Positions 1 through 9,527 of a stretch of DNA of 64,000 nucleotides are shown one piece after another. Source of the DNA: Flavobacterium sp. GTDB taxonomy: Bacteria; Bacteroidota; Bacteroidia; Flavobacteriales; Flavobacteriaceae. The stretch is taken from positions 35,643 through 99,642 of the forward strand of contig JAHEZJ010000026.1 of the NCBI GenBank assembly GCA_023251135.1. Reading direction: 5' to 3'. Each line of letters opens with the position of its first letter. Position 1 is the first letter of the stretch. The notes below the pieces were generated by a model. That model saw nothing but the letters and a program-made list of their open reading frames with translations. It did not search any database and had not been told where the DNA came from. A program made the position numbers and the translations under genes.

Positions 1-607
1 CTACAAGTACCGTTTTTACCCATTCGATTAATCCTGACCAAAATTCAACTCCAACTAATATAATTGGGAATTTTCCAATTTTTTTAGTTTGAATCAAAGT
101 GATGGCTTCAAACATTTCGTCAAGCGTTCCAAAACCTCCCGGCATTACCACAAAACCTTGTGAATATTTAACGAACATTACTTTTCTCACAAAGAAATAA
201 TCGAAATTCAGGTTTTTGTCGTGATCGATATAAGGATTGAAATGCTGCTCAAAAGGCAATTCGATGTTTAGTCCAACAGAAGTTCCGCCACCTAAATGTG
301 CTCCTTTGTTTCCAGCCTCCATGATTCCGGGACCACCTCCTGTGATTACTCCGTAACCTGCTTTACTGATTTTATAAGCAATTTTCTCTGCCAATAAATA
401 ATATTTGTCGTCTGGTTTTGTTCTTGCCGATCCAAAAATAGATACACATGGGCCAATACGTCCCATACTTTCATAACCGTTTACAAATTCAGCCATGATT
501 TTAAAAATCGCCCAGCTGTCGTTGGTTCTGATTTCATTCCACGTTTTTTGTTTTAAACGGTCCTGAATTACTTTATCCTCATCATTATCAAAATCTTCTA
601 ATCTCAT
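1..607 (-). CDS. LOG-family (TIGR00730-type) Rossmann-fold nucleotide hydrolase, 3' end cut by window
   Basis: The minus strand is open from an ATG at 605-607 to the window edge, giving 202 residues of the N-terminal part. It begins MRLEDFDNDEDKV. The family signatures are both visible: GGGPGIMEA at about residues 90-98 and PGGFGTLDE at 156-164, the latter holding the conserved glutamate of the active site. Family knowledge: LOG proteins, once mislabelled lysine decarboxylases, are mostly phosphoribohydrolases that release the base from nucleoside 5'-monophosphates. The true substrate in Bacteroidota is not shown by the sequence. The roughly 50 residues before the Rossmann core fit the longer bacterial subtype. 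The C-terminus lies outside the window, so full length and downstream neighbour are unknown. Confidence 0.85.
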   Translation of the reverse strand, partial: MRLEDFDNDEDKVIQDRLKQKTWNEIRTNDSWAIFKIMAEFVNGYESMGRIGPCVSIFGSARTKPDDKYYLLAEKIAYKISKAGYGVITGGGPGIMEAGNKGAHLGGGTSVGLNIELPFEQHFNPYIDHDKNLNFDYFFVRKVMFVKYSQGFVVMPGGFGTLDEMFEAITLIQTKKIGKFPIILVGVEFWSGLIEWVKTVLV

Positions 608-660
608 TTTAGGTATTTTAATTATTTATATTTTTATTTCTAGCTGTGTCGTTTTAAATG

Positions 661-771
661 CTTATTCTGAGCATAGTCGAAGGAAGGAGCTCCTTCCCGT
701 TGTCCACTATATCTTTTGTGCCGAACCCCGTCACAAAAGGATGCCGTTCCCATCGGGGCTAGGGCATTAGT
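661..771. repeat. Dispersed Flavobacterium-type intergenic palindromic element
   Basis: The stretch contains a perfect 16-bp palindrome, GGAAGGAGCTCCTTCC (682-697). Next comes a hairpin with arms CTTTTGTG (713-720) and CACAAAAG (732-739), then an outer CCCCG/CGGGG pair (726-730 and 754-758). From memory, sequences of this form, with CCCCGAT and GGGGTTCGG flanking an AAAAG stem, recur between genes in many Flavobacterium genomes. That they are repeated elsewhere cannot be shown from this window. No coding potential was seen. Confidence 0.5.
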
Positions 772-1019
772 TTTCGATTTAATCAATGTTTTTTTGCCTA
801 AAAAAAGCGTTGCCAAAGTTTAAAATTTTGACAAAAAGGCCAGCTAAATTAAGGCTTTTTTTGCGAATTGGAGCAAAAAAGGGGATTTATTAATTTAAAT
901 ATTGCATGCGAATAAAGGAGGGTAGCGGGTTGCTGTTCATTATCAATGCATTAAAGGTGTTTTGCAAAAATGTTTTGTTTTGTGCCAATCGATTCGAATC
1001 TGTACTGGCAATATGTGCC

Positions 1020-1190
1020 GTTCCTCCGGAACTTATTTTGGGATCGTTTTATTTTCAACGGATTAAAATCCGTTGTTACAAAATATGTCGTTCCTACGGA
1101 ACTTATTCTTTGGTCACTTTTGTTTTCAACGGATTAAAATCCGTTGCTACACAATCTATCGTTCCTTCGGAACTTAATCATGTGGTTGTT
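1020..1190 (+). repeat. Left palindromic repeat array, about 70-bp period, 3 units
   Basis: Two palindromes alternate. The first is GTTCC-3 nt-GGAAC at 1020-1032, 1090-1102 and 1161-1173. The second is CAACGGATTAAAATCCGTTG at 1056-1075 and 1127-1146. The period is 70-71 bp. The second palindrome is the reverse-orientation counterpart of the one in the array that follows, so the two arrays face each other, with the switch near 1200-1240. No protein function is inferred; the open frames crossing it are artefacts of the repeat. Confidence 0.85.
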
Positions 1191-1241
1191 TTGTTTATAA
1201 CGGATTTTATTCCATCGTATAAAACAGATGTAATCATTAAA

Positions 1242-1905
1242 GAGCCGTAAGCTCGGCCAATCTTGTAGCGACGGATTTTAATCTGTCATATAAAATGGAT
1301 GTAATAATAAAAAGAGCCATAGGCTCGACCAATCTTGTAGCGACGGATTTCAATCCGTCGTATAAAATCGGCGCAACAATAAAAAGAGCCCTCGGTTCGA
1401 ATAATTTTGTAGCGATGGATTTTAATCCGTAGTGTAAAACGGACGTAACCATAAAAGAGCCGTAAGCTCGGCCAATCTTGTAGCGACGGATTTTAATCCG
1501 TCATATAAAATGGGTGTAACAATAAAAAGAGCCATAGGCTCGACCAATCTTGTAGCGACGGATTTCAATCCGTCATATTAAAAGGGCGTAACAACAAAAA
1601 GAGCCTTCGGCTCGAATAATTTTGTAACGACGGGTTTTAATTCGTCGTGTAAAACGGATGTAACGATAAAAGAGCCGTAGGCTCGGCCAATCTTGTAGCG
1701 ATGGATTTCAATCCGTCATATAAAATGGGTGTAACAATAAAAAGAGCCCTTGGCTCGAATAATCTTGTAGCGATAGATTTTAATCCGTCGTGTAAAACGG
1801 ACGTAACCATAAAAGAGCCATAGGCTCGGCCAATATTGTAACGATGGATTTTAATCCGTCATATAAAATCGGCGTAACAATAAAAAGAGCCATTGGCTCG
1901 GCCAA
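1242..1905 (-). repeat. Right palindromic repeat array, 71-72-bp period, 10 units
   Basis: Units start at GAGCC positions 1242, 1314, 1386, 1457, 1529, 1601, 1672, 1744, 1815 and 1887. Each complete unit carries a small hairpin, GAGCC-3 nt-GGCTC, with a variable loop (ATA, TTC, GTA, CTT, ATT). It then carries TGTAGC followed by the palindrome GACGGATTTTAATCCGTC. The left array has GTTCC/GGAAC where this one has GAGCC/GGCTC, so both sides of the stem changed together. The last unit is truncated after its first hairpin. These resemble REP-like elements; no transposase is adjacent in the window. Confidence 0.85.
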
Positions 1906-1944
1906 TATTCTTTTATTGATTAAATTTCAAAAAGTGACAAAATT

Positions 1945-1973
1945 CATTGCCAAGGTTTTAAACCTTGGCAATG
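1945..1973 (-). terminator. Hairpin terminator downstream of uvrA
   Basis: A perfect 14-bp inverted repeat (CATTGCCAAGGTTT, one central base, AAACCTTGGCAATG) starts 6 nt after the uvrA stop codon. It is followed on the minus strand by a T-rich stretch. Confidence 0.75.
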
Positions 1974-1979
1974 ATATTT

Positions 1980-4811
1980 TTATTCCAATTCCTTTCTCAA
2001 AAACTTAGCGGTGTAGCTTTTTTTACTTTTCGCCACTTCTTCCGGAGTTCCTTTGGCAATCAATTGTCCGCCGCCTTTTCCGCCTTCTGGGCCAATATCA
2101 ATAATATAATCGGCAAGTTTAATGACGTCCATATTGTGTTCGATAACCAGAATTGTATTTCCTTTATCGACTAATTTATTGATGACATCCATTAAAACAC
2201 GTATATCCTCAAAATGCAATCCAGTAGTTGGTTCGTCTAGTATATAAAAGGTGTTTCCGGTATCTTTTTTTGACAATTCGCCAGCCAGTTTAATACGCTG
2301 TGCTTCACCACCTGACAATGTTGTACTTTGCTGACCTAAGGTAATATAACCCAAACCAACATCCTGAATGGTTTTTACTTTTCTGTAAATTTTCGGAATG
2401 TTTTCGAAAAACGGAACCGCTTCATCAACGGTCATGTTTAAAACATCGGAAATGGATTTTCCTTTGTATCGAATCTCCAGTGTTTCTCTGTTAAAGCGTT
2501 TACCCTGACAGGTTTCGCATTCTACATAAACATCAGGTAAGAAGTTCATTTCGATGGTTCGCACGCCAGACCCTTCGCAGGTTTCACAGCGTCCGCCTTT
2601 TACATTAAAGCTAAATCGTCCTGCTTTATAACCCCGAATCATACTTTCAGATGTCATGGTAAACAGGTTTCTGATTTCTGTAAAAACTTCGGTATAGGTT
2701 GCCGGATTCGAACGTGGTGTACGCCCAATCGGACTTTGGTCGATATCAATTACTTTATCGATATGCTCGAGGCCTTCAATTTTTTTGTAAGGCTGCGGTT
2801 TTTTAACGCCATTAAAATAGTAAGCATTTAAAATAGGGTAGAGCGTTTCATTGATCAAAGTTGACTTTCCACTTCCTGAAACTCCCGTCACGCAAATCAG
2901 TTGACCTAAAGGCAGTTCGATAGAAACATTTTTTAAGTTGTTTCCTGTTGCTCCTGTTAGTTTTAAGGACTTGCCATTTCCTTTGCGACGTTCTTTTGGA
3001 ATCTCGAGTTTCATTTTACCGTTCAGGTATTGAGCAGTAATGGTGTTGGATTTTAAGGTTTCGGCCGGAGTTCCAATGCTGATGATTTCGCCTCCATATT
3101 TACCGGCTTTCGGACCAATGTCAATCACATAATCAGCGGTTTCGATCATGTCTTTATCGTGTTCCACCACAATAACCGAGTTCCCGATATCGCGTAATTG
3201 CTCTAGTGATTTAATTAGTTTTTCGTTGTCCCTTTGATGTAAACCGATACTTGGTTCATCCAGAATATACAAAACACCAACGAGTTGTGAGCCAATCTGG
3301 GTTGCCAGACGGATACGCTGCGCCTCACCACCCGAAAGTGATTTTGAACTTCGGCTTAATGCCAGATAATTCAAACCAACATTCATCAGGAAGTTTAAGC
3401 GGTCTTTGATTTCTTTAACTACTTCTGAAGCAATCAAAAGTTGTTTGTCGGTTAAGTGTGTATTTAGATCCTGAAACCAGATTGTTAAATCAGAAATATC
3501 CATATCACACAATTCGGTGATATTTTTATCATTGATTTTGAAGAACAAAGCTTCTTTTTTCAGACGGGATCCTTCACAAACCGGGCAATTAACCTCGTCC
3601 ATGAAATCTTTTGCCCAACGTTTAATAGTCGTTGAAGCGCTTTCGTCGTATTGGTTTTTGATAAAATGAGAGATTCCTTCAAAATCAATTTTATAATCTC
3701 GGGTAACGCCAAGGTCTTTTGAGTTTACCGTAAATTTATCTTTTCCTCCATGTAAAATAATGGTCATGGCCTCTTCCGGAATTTTCTCAATAGGGTCTGT
3801 TATTTTAAAACCATATTTTTCACCAATGACTTCTAATTGTTTAAAGATCCAGGAGGATTTGTATTCACCAAGTGGAGCAAAACCACCTGCTTTTATAGAT
3901 AATTTAGGATTCGGAATAATTTTTTTGATATTGATTTCATGTACCGTTCCCAAACCATTACAATGCGGACAAGCTCCTTTTGGGGAGTTGAAAGAAAATA
4001 AATTAGGTTCCGGATTTTGATACGAAATACCAGTCGAAGGGCACATTAAGTTCCTACTGAAATAACGCACTTCATTAGTATCCTGATCTAAAATCATCAG
4101 AACATTTTCGCCGTGATGCATCGCTGTATTGATACTTTCGGCCAGACGTTTTTGGTTGTCTTCATTGTCTTCGATCAGCATTCTGTCAACCACAATTTCG
4201 ATGTCGTGCGTTTTGTAACGATCCAGTTTCATTCCCGAAACTAAATCCTGTACTTCACCATTTACACGTACTTTAAGAAAGCCTTGTTTGGTAATTTGTT
4301 GAAACAATTCGGCATAATGTCCTTTTCTGGCTTTAATTACCGGAGCCAGAATATTGATGCGTTTCCCGTTAAAATCCTGAATGATTAAATCTTTAATTTG
4401 CTCATCAGAATAGGAAACCATTTTTTCGCCGGTGTTGTAACTATAGGCGTCGGCACCACGCGCATAAAGTAGTCTCAGGAAATCGTAAATTTCGGTAATA
4501 GTTCCTACGGTCGAGCGTGGACTTTTACTGGTGGTTTTTTGTTCAATTGCAATTACTGGCGAAAGTCCGTCGATTTTATCTACATCAGGACGTTCTAAAC
4601 CGCCAAGAAACTGTCTGGCATAGGCCGAAAAAGTTTCTACGTAACGACGCTGTCCTTCGGCATAAATGGTATCAAATGCCAAAGATGATTTTCCAGAGCC
4701 TGATAAACCGGTAATAACAACCAGTTTTTCACGCGGAATTGAAATATCTATATTTTTTAGATTATGAACTCTTGCACCAAGAACTTCAATAGTATTGTCT
4801 TTTTCTAACAT
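1980..4811 (-). CDS. uvrA: UvrA, excinuclease ABC subunit A
   Basis: UvrA is the ATP-dependent damage-recognition subunit of nucleotide excision repair; as a dimer it loads UvrB on lesions. The 943-residue protein has the full family layout. The first Walker A is GLSGSGKSS (about 35-43), followed by a zinc-finger pair of CP..C motifs around [11 protein letters not shown] signature LSGGEAQRI lies near 491, second Walker [10 protein letters not shown] near 640, the second zinc finger CETCEGSG...CETCQGKR follows, and the second LSGGEAQRI is near 831. I chose the ATG at 4809-4811 ([10 protein letters not shown]); an in-frame TTG four codons upstream is possible but less likely. A TAnnTTTG box lies 16 nt upstream. 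Length is normal for the family. Confidence 0.97.
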   Translation of the reverse strand: MLEKDNTIEVLGARVHNLKNIDISIPREKLVVITGLSGSGKSSLAFDTIYAEGQRRYVETFSAYARQFLGGLERPDVDKIDGLSPVIAIEQKTTSKSPRSTVGTITEIYDFLRLLYARGADAYSYNTGEKMVSYSDEQIKDLIIQDFNGKRINILAPVIKARKGHYAELFQQITKQGFLKVRVNGEVQDLVSGMKLDRYKTHDIEIVVDRMLIEDNEDNQKRLAESINTAMHHGENVLMILDQDTNEVRYFSRNLMCPSTGISYQNPEPNLFSFNSPKGACPHCNGLGTVHEINIKKIIPNPKLSIKAGGFAPLGEYKSSWIFKQLEVIGEKYGFKITDPIEKIPEEAMTIILHGGKDKFTVNSKDLGVTRDYKIDFEGISHFIKNQYDESASTTIKRWAKDFMDEVNCPVCEGSRLKKEALFFKINDKNITELCDMDISDLTIWFQDLNTHLTDKQLLIASEVVKEIKDRLNFLMNVGLNYLALSRSSKSLSGGEAQRIRLATQIGSQLVGVLYILDEPSIGLHQRDNEKLIKSLEQLRDIGNSVIVVEHDKDMIETADYVIDIGPKAGKYGGEIISIGTPAETLKSNTITAQYLNGKMKLEIPKERRKGNGKSLKLTGATGNNLKNVSIELPLGQLICVTGVSGSGKSTLINETLYPILNAYYFNGVKKPQPYKKIEGLEHIDKVIDIDQSPIGRTPRSNPATYTEVFTEIRNLFTMTSESMIRGYKAGRFSFNVKGGRCETCEGSGVRTIEMNFLPDVYVECETCQGKRFNRETLEIRYKGKSISDVLNMTVDEAVPFFENIPKIYRKVKTIQDVGLGYITLGQQSTTLSGGEAQRIKLAGELSKKDTGNTFYILDEPTTGLHFEDIRVLMDVINKLVDKGNTILVIEHNMDVIKLADYIIDIGPEGGKGGGQLIAKGTPEEVAKSKKSYTAKFLRKELE

Positions 4812-4827
4812 AAATTTGAGCAAAAAG

Positions 4828-4835
4828 CAAAGTTA
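4828..4835 (-). promoter_or_regulatory. Probable -7 box of the uvrA promoter
   Basis: Read on the minus strand this is TAACTTTG, a match to the Bacteroidota TAnnTTTG element. It lies 16 nt before the uvrA start. No good TTTG box is found 20 nt further upstream. Confidence 0.5.
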
Positions 4836-4896
4836 CCATTTTGATTTGTTCTTTTGATACTGGAGTGCAAAAGTTTATGTTACAAATAGTAACAAA

Positions 4897-4920
4897 AAAC
4901 GCTAACCAAAGTTAGCGTTT
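4897..4920 (-). terminator. Terminator of fic, overlapping its stop codon
   Basis: Arms AAACGCTAAC (4897-4906) and GTTAGCGTTT (4911-4920) form a perfect 10-bp stem with a 4-nt loop. On the minus strand it is followed by T-rich sequence. The fic stop codon (4912-4914) lies inside the stem. Confidence 0.7.
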
Positions 4921-5865
4921 TCTTTTTCGGGTAAGCATATATTCGTCGATGGCTTCTTTGGTAGTGTACCAGTTTCGGCCCTCTTTATAAGCATCTATTT
5001 TGCCTGTTCTGGCTAGTAAACTTACATATTCCTGACCGTATGGAGTTTCTGGTTCGCTCACAATATCAGCTATTTTTTGATAATCGTAATCGTTCCCTGG
5101 CATTGCACTCAGGTAGATATTTAAAGTACGCTCTAAAGCCTGACACATCAAAAGGGTTAGTTTTTGATAGTTACCGTTATTGGCCTGATTGAGTGCTTCG
5201 TAATATTTTTTTCGATCATTTTTAAGAATAATGGCCGGTGGAAATCCACAACGCATCAGTAATAAATTCATACTCAAGCGAACGGTACGCCCGTTTCCAT
5301 CAAAAAAAGGATGAATCCAGACCAGCTTGTGATGGTAAATCGTCGCCAGTTCAATATCGTTCAGTTCTAGTGGGTTTGTATTGATAAAATCGATTAATTC
5401 ATCGAGATAGTCTGAAACCTTGTTTGCATTGGGCGGCATAAAATTAGCCCCAGAGATTCGGACACCTCCGTTGCGCAAACGCCCGGCAAAATCATCTTCG
5501 ATAGAACGCAAAACCAATCCGTGAATAGATAAGATGTCGATGCTTCTAAGGTTGTAATTGTCATCTACAATTTCATACAGATAATCAATCGCCTTATCGT
5601 GATTATGGGTTTCAAAATGTTCCCGAAGCGATTTTCCTTTGATGGTAATACCTTCCTGAATGACCATTTGGGTTTCCCGAAGGCTCATCGTGTTTCCTTC
5701 GATACTGTTCGAATTGTAGGTCCATTCTAAAGATAAACTCTCTCTGATTTTATGCAAAGCAATGTTGGGCAGTGGTCTGCTGTTTTGCAGATCGAGCCTT
5801 TTTTGATACAATCTATCAAAGGTAGATTGAAATTCAGTTCTATATGTTAAGTCTATATCCCACAT
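4912..5865 (-). CDS. Fic-domain protein (class II, autoinhibited AMPylator type) with C-terminal DNA-binding-like tail
   Basis: The 317-residue protein has the Fic catalytic motif HPFFDGNGRTVR at 185-196. This fits transfer of AMP (or another nucleotide group) from a nucleotide to a protein hydroxyl. An upstream SNSIEGN sequence at 52-58 matches the inhibitory-helix motif (S/T)xxxE(G/N), with Glu56 expected to block the ATP site, so it is a class II single-chain Fic. The C-terminal 60 residues are basic and look like a small winged-helix or MerR-like tail (YGQEYVSLLARTGKIDAYK...), common in this Fic type and suggesting DNA contact. The target protein is unknown. No partner antitoxin gene is adjacent. 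The gene has its own palindrome-bearing promoter and a terminator. Confidence 0.9.
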   Translation of the reverse strand: MWDIDLTYRTEFQSTFDRLYQKRLDLQNSRPLPNIALHKIRESLSLEWTYNSNSIEGNTMSLRETQMVIQEGITIKGKSLREHFETHNHDKAIDYLYEIVDDNYNLRSIDILSIHGLVLRSIEDDFAGRLRNGGVRISGANFMPPNANKVSDYLDELIDFINTNPLELNDIELATIYHHKLVWIHPFFDGNGRTVRLSMNLLLMRCGFPPAIILKNDRKKYYEALNQANNGNYQKLTLLMCQALERTLNIYLSAMPGNDYDYQKIADIVSEPETPYGQEYVSLLARTGKIDAYKEGRNWYTTKEAIDEYMLTRKRKR

Positions 5866-5872
5866 TACCCCA

Positions 5873-5926
5873 CAAAGGTAGTTTTTAATATCGGATAAAT
5901 CAAAATTTTAACCTATCCGATATTAA
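5873..5926 (-). promoter_or_regulatory. fic promoter with overlapping 13-bp inverted-repeat operator
   Basis: On the minus strand TTTG (5901-5904), 20 nt, then TACCTTTG (5873-5880) is an excellent Bacteroidota promoter. A perfect 13-bp inverted repeat (arms 5885-5897 and 5914-5926, core TATCGGATA / TATCCGATA, 16-bp spacer) straddles the TTTG box. The -7 box ends only 7 nt before the fic ATG, so the transcript may be leaderless or nearly so. Autoregulation by the Fic C-terminal tail is an inference. Confidence 0.65.
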
Positions 5927-5928
5927 GG

Positions 5929-7713
5929 CTACTCAATTGTCATAGAACGCAGTTTGGTTCTATAGGCTTCAAGTGCTATAGATTTGGAGATGAAGCCATA
6001 GTATTTTTCGTTTCGGATCACAGGAAGGAATGCCGTTTTTGATATCTCAAATTTGCTCATTACAATTTCCATACTGTCGGTAGAAGAAATGGTAGCTGCC
6101 GGTGTTTTCATGACGTCTTTAATTAAAGTGTATTTGACACGATAAGCGTTGAAAATAATTTCGCGTATATCATTAAAATGAACTATACCAACAAGCTCTT
6201 TTTCATTGTTTACAACCGCAAACACCACCTGGTTGGAGTGCGAAATAAGATCGACCAGTTTGCTTAAATTCTCCTCAGGATGTACGGTAAGGTAGTCACA
6301 TTGAATAATGGTATCGATATCTAAAGTGGATAAGATATTCGAATCTTTATTGCTTGTAAAAGCATGTCCTTTTTTAGCGAGACCTTTAACATCTAATGAA
6401 TATTTTTCAAAACGTTTTGAAATAGCAAAACTAATTGACGAGACAATCATCAACGGAATCATTAAGCTGTAACCTCCCGTAATTTCGGCAATTAAGAAGA
6501 TAGCGGTTAATGGTGCATGAAACAGTCCACTTAAAATTCCGGCCATTCCAACCATTGTGAAATTACTGATTGGAAGTTTTGACAAGCCAATAAGGCTAAT
6601 AAATTTAGAGAAAAAATAACCTAAATAAGAGCCTAAAAATAAGGAGGGAGCAAAATTACCACCGTTTCCACCACTTCCAATAGTAAGTGCCGAGGCGAAA
6701 ACTTTGACCATCATGGTACATCCGACAAATAATAGTAAAACCCACTGATTGTTTCTGAAATCTTCAAACAGGGTATTGTTTAATATTTTTCCGGGATCAG
6801 TTTCAGATAGTGTTTTTATACTTTCGTAACCCTCGCCAAAGAGCGTTGGAAAAACAAAAATCAATAAGGCTAATAACGACGATCCTATTAATGCTTTTTT
6901 GTAGGCTCCCATTTTTAGATTGGCAAAATAATGCTCAATTCTTTGAAAATTTCGAGCGTAATAAACGGCTATAAATCCGGTTAAGATTCCCAGAAGTACA
7001 TAAAAAGGAATATTGTGATAATTAAAAGCTTCCTGTTTTTTGAAAGACAGCAAAATCGTTTCGTCCAAAACAATAGCCGAAACCAAAGCCCCCGTTGCTG
7101 CCGAAATCATAATAGGAGTAAAGGCTGAAATGCTCACATCTACCAATAAAACCTCAATGGCAAACAGAACTCCGGCAATAGGTGCGTTAAAAGCGGCGGA
7201 AATTCCGGCTGCAACACCACAGCCAATTAGTAAAGTCCGGTCTTTATAAGGCAATCTGTAATTTTGAGCAAAATTTGACCCAAAAGCAGCTCCTGTAATC
7301 ACAATAGGACTTTCAAGACCCGCAGAACCTCCCAAACCAACCGTTAACGAACTGGTCACGATTTGGGCATACATTTGTTTTTTGGGGATAATACTTGCTT
7401 TTTTTGCAACGGCATACAATATTTGTGACGTTCCCTTCTCGATGCTTCCGTTCAGCACTCTTTTAACCACAAAGACGGTAAGTACAATACCAATAATGGG
7501 CAGTATACTGTTAATAAAACTCAGTTTTAAAATTCCGTTGATATAGGTGGCAAATGAAAAAACGCTATGCGCAAAAGTTTTTAAAACAATTACCGCCAGA
7601 GAGCAGGAGATACCTATTAAAACGCTTGACAGGAAAATAAATTGCTTCGGAGTCATTAACGATTGTCCTAAAGCGATAATGTTTTCTAGTTTTCTAAAAT
7701 ATTTTCTTAGCAT
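5929..7713 (-). CDS. ClC-family chloride channel or H+/Cl- exchanger with CBS domains
   Basis: An integral membrane anion transporter of 594 residues. The family selectivity and gating sequence GLGGSAGLESP is at 126-136; Glu134 corresponds to the external gating glutamate of ClC exchangers. Many hydrophobic helices follow, including GSGGNGGNFAPSLFLG, the second conserved ClC anion-binding loop. Residues from about 455 to the end form a pair of CBS domains, a cytoplasmic nucleotide-sensing module often found on bacterial and eukaryotic ClCs. Whether it is a channel or an exchanger cannot be settled by eye. It ends just upstream of fic but is separated from it by the fic promoter. ATG at 7711-7713; a -7 box lies 26 nt upstream. 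Confidence 0.93.
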   Translation of the reverse strand: MLRKYFRKLENIIALGQSLMTPKQFIFLSSVLIGISCSLAVIVLKTFAHSVFSFATYINGILKLSFINSILPIIGIVLTVFVVKRVLNGSIEKGTSQILYAVAKKASIIPKKQMYAQIVTSSLTVGLGGSAGLESPIVITGAAFGSNFAQNYRLPYKDRTLLIGCGVAAGISAAFNAPIAGVLFAIEVLLVDVSISAFTPIMISAATGALVSAIVLDETILLSFKKQEAFNYHNIPFYVLLGILTGFIAVYYARNFQRIEHYFANLKMGAYKKALIGSSLLALLIFVFPTLFGEGYESIKTLSETDPGKILNNTLFEDFRNNQWVLLLFVGCTMMVKVFASALTIGSGGNGGNFAPSLFLGSYLGYFFSKFISLIGLSKLPISNFTMVGMAGILSGLFHAPLTAIFLIAEITGGYSLMIPLMIVSSISFAISKRFEKYSLDVKGLAKKGHAFTSNKDSNILSTLDIDTIIQCDYLTVHPEENLSKLVDLISHSNQVVFAVVNNEKELVGIVHFNDIREIIFNAYRVKYTLIKDVMKTPAATISSTDSMEIVMSKFEISKTAFLPVIRNEKYYGFISKSIALEAYRTKLRSMTIE

Positions 7714-7739
7714 GCCGTTTGTAAAAGGTTAGGGAAATA

Positions 7740-7747
7740 CAAATTTA
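7740..7747 (-). promoter_or_regulatory. Probable -7 box for the ClC gene
   Basis: The minus strand reads TAAATTTG, a full TAnnTTTG match, 26 nt before the start codon. The -33 box is weak. Confidence 0.45.
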
Positions 7748-7789
7748 GTTTATAATGTTTAATAATAAATGAAAAATGGGGAACTAATA

Positions 7790-9475
7790 TTAAAAACCAA
7801 CGGCTGTATCGTCTCCGCGAAAATCAGCGCCGCCTTCAAGAGACTGGTTTGGAAGCACCAGAATACAATCTAGTTTACCAATTACAGGAGCGTTTTTTTC
7901 ATTGATCAGATAGTTTTTTGCTTTTAGTTTGTCAATCGTAACGTTGCTAAAGGCGTTTGGTTCAAATGTAATCAGATCCGGAAGCCACTGATGGTGAAAA
8001 CGTGGAGCATTTACAGCCTCCTGCATGCTTAAATTGTATTCATACACATTCAAAATCGCCTGTAATACCGAAGTAATAATGGTCGATCCGCCCGGAGTAC
8101 CTACGACCATAAACAGTTTGCCGTTTTTTTCGACAATCGTTGGTGTCATTGAACTTAACATTCTTTTTTCAGGTGCAATACTGTTGGCCTCATTTCCTAC
8201 TAAACCAAACATATTAGGAGATCCCGGTTTTGCACTAAAATCGTCCATTTCATTGTTTAAAAAGAAGCCCAGTTCGTCACAGTAATATTTCGATCCAAAG
8301 GCGTCGTTTATGGTAGTCGTTGCTGCCACAGCATTTCCTTGCGCATCAACGATGGAATAATGAGTCGTTTCGGTACTTTCATTGTACGTTACTTTTCCTT
8401 CTTTTATTTCAGAAGATAAGCTGGCTTTTTCGGTATTGAAGCTCGACATTCTGTCTTTTAGATAGGTGTCAGACAATAAAGCCTTCATTGGAATTTTTAC
8501 AAAATCAGGGTCACCTAAAAACTGACTTCTGTCAGCGTAAGCTCTTCGCTCAGCTTCAACGATAACCTGAATAGATTCTACCGAATTATGTCCCATTTTG
8601 GATAAATCATAAGGAGTAATCATTTTCATGATTTGAGCCAGACAGATTCCACCGCTGCTCGGTGGTGCCATCGAAGTGATTTTTAATTCTTTATAATCAA
8701 ACTGTAGAGGTTTTCTCCATTTTGCTTCGTATTTCTCCAAATCTTTAAGCGTTAGGATACCGCCCTTTTTCTGAATATAATTGACTAAGGTTTTAGCCGT
8801 TTGACCTTTGTAAAACTCATCTCTTCCATTCTTTTGAATTCGTTTTAGAGTATTGGCCAGAGCAGCATATTTGATGGTGTCGCTTTCTTTGAATTTTCCG
8901 GCCATAAGTGTACTCGGACCGTTTACTTTTACAATGGCATCATGGTAAGCCTCTAGTTGCTTTTGTTGTTTTAGGGTTACAATTACACCTTTTTCGGCAA
9001 GGGCAATAACAGGTTTTAAAATTTCGGACATCGGAAGAGAGCCCAGTTTTTTATGAACAGCAAAAACTCCCGCAACAGTTCCGGGAACTCCAATTGCCAA
9101 AGCTGTTTCGGTGCTTTTTCCTTTTATAACATTTCCCTCTTTGTCCAGGAACATATCTTTTGTTGCAGCAAGAGGTGCTTTTTCACGATAATCCAGTGAG
9201 CCCACTTCGCCGTTGGCTTTTCGGTAAACCATAAAACCACCGCCGCCAATATTTCCTGCATACGGGAATGCAACGGCCAAAGCCAGTTCAGTACCAACCA
9301 TTGCGTCAAAGGCATTACCGCCTTTTTTCATAATGTCTGCTCCAACTTTAGAAGCTTCTGCACGTGCCGAAACCACCATAGCTTTTGAAACTACAAGTCC
9401 GGTTGGTTTTATTGGGTTTTGCTGCGCGGTACAGCTAATGTAGATTAGGGTAACTAAGAAAGTTATTTTTTTCAT
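7790..9475 (-). CDS. ggt: Gamma-glutamyltransferase (glutathione hydrolase)
   Basis: Removes or transfers the gamma-glutamyl group of glutathione and related peptides outside the cytoplasm. The 561-residue proenzyme has the autocleavage site TTHYS: Thr370 would become the N-terminal nucleophile of the small subunit. PGGSTI and the C-terminal GGADFRGDDTAVGF are also typical. The N-terminus MKKITFLVTLIYISC is a short signal sequence ending at Cys15. It looks like a lipoprotein signal although the residue at -3 is Tyr, which is not canonical. The gene lies 52 nt downstream of the ACP phosphodiesterase-like gene on the same strand, so the two may share a transcript. Confidence 0.94.
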   Translation of the reverse strand: MKKITFLVTLIYISCTAQQNPIKPTGLVVSKAMVVSARAEASKVGADIMKKGGNAFDAMVGTELALAVAFPYAGNIGGGGFMVYRKANGEVGSLDYREKAPLAATKDMFLDKEGNVIKGKSTETALAIGVPGTVAGVFAVHKKLGSLPMSEILKPVIALAEKGVIVTLKQQKQLEAYHDAIVKVNGPSTLMAGKFKESDTIKYAALANTLKRIQKNGRDEFYKGQTAKTLVNYIQKKGGILTLKDLEKYEAKWRKPLQFDYKELKITSMAPPSSGGICLAQIMKMITPYDLSKMGHNSVESIQVIVEAERRAYADRSQFLGDPDFVKIPMKALLSDTYLKDRMSSFNTEKASLSSEIKEGKVTYNESTETTHYSIVDAQGNAVAATTTINDAFGSKYYCDELGFFLNNEMDDFSAKPGSPNMFGLVGNEANSIAPEKRMLSSMTPTIVEKNGKLFMVVGTPGGSTIITSVLQAILNVYEYNLSMQEAVNAPRFHHQWLPDLITFEPNAFSNVTIDKLKAKNYLINEKNAPVIGKLDCILVLPNQSLEGGADFRGDDTAVGF

Positions 9476-9527
9476 GCTGATGTAAAATTAAAATGTAGTA
9501 TTGGTGCTTTTTCTGTAAAAAGCGGTA

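Noticed and set aside
906-1452. Open frames of 114 and 71 codons in the repeat array
   Set aside because: They consist of translated palindromic repeats, have no family resemblance and disappear once the repeat structure is recognised.
1242-1905. CRISPR array
   Set aside because: Units of 71-72 bp are conserved along their whole length, so there are no unique spacers, and no cas genes are near.
4812-4823. Upstream TTG start for uvrA
   Set aside because: Adds four residues not expected in UvrA; the ATG at 4811 gives the normal N-terminus.
5865-5929. The 13-bp inverted repeat as terminator of the ClC gene
   Set aside because: It is not followed by a T-run on the minus strand and coincides with a strong promoter for fic, so an operator is the better reading, though a dual role is possible.
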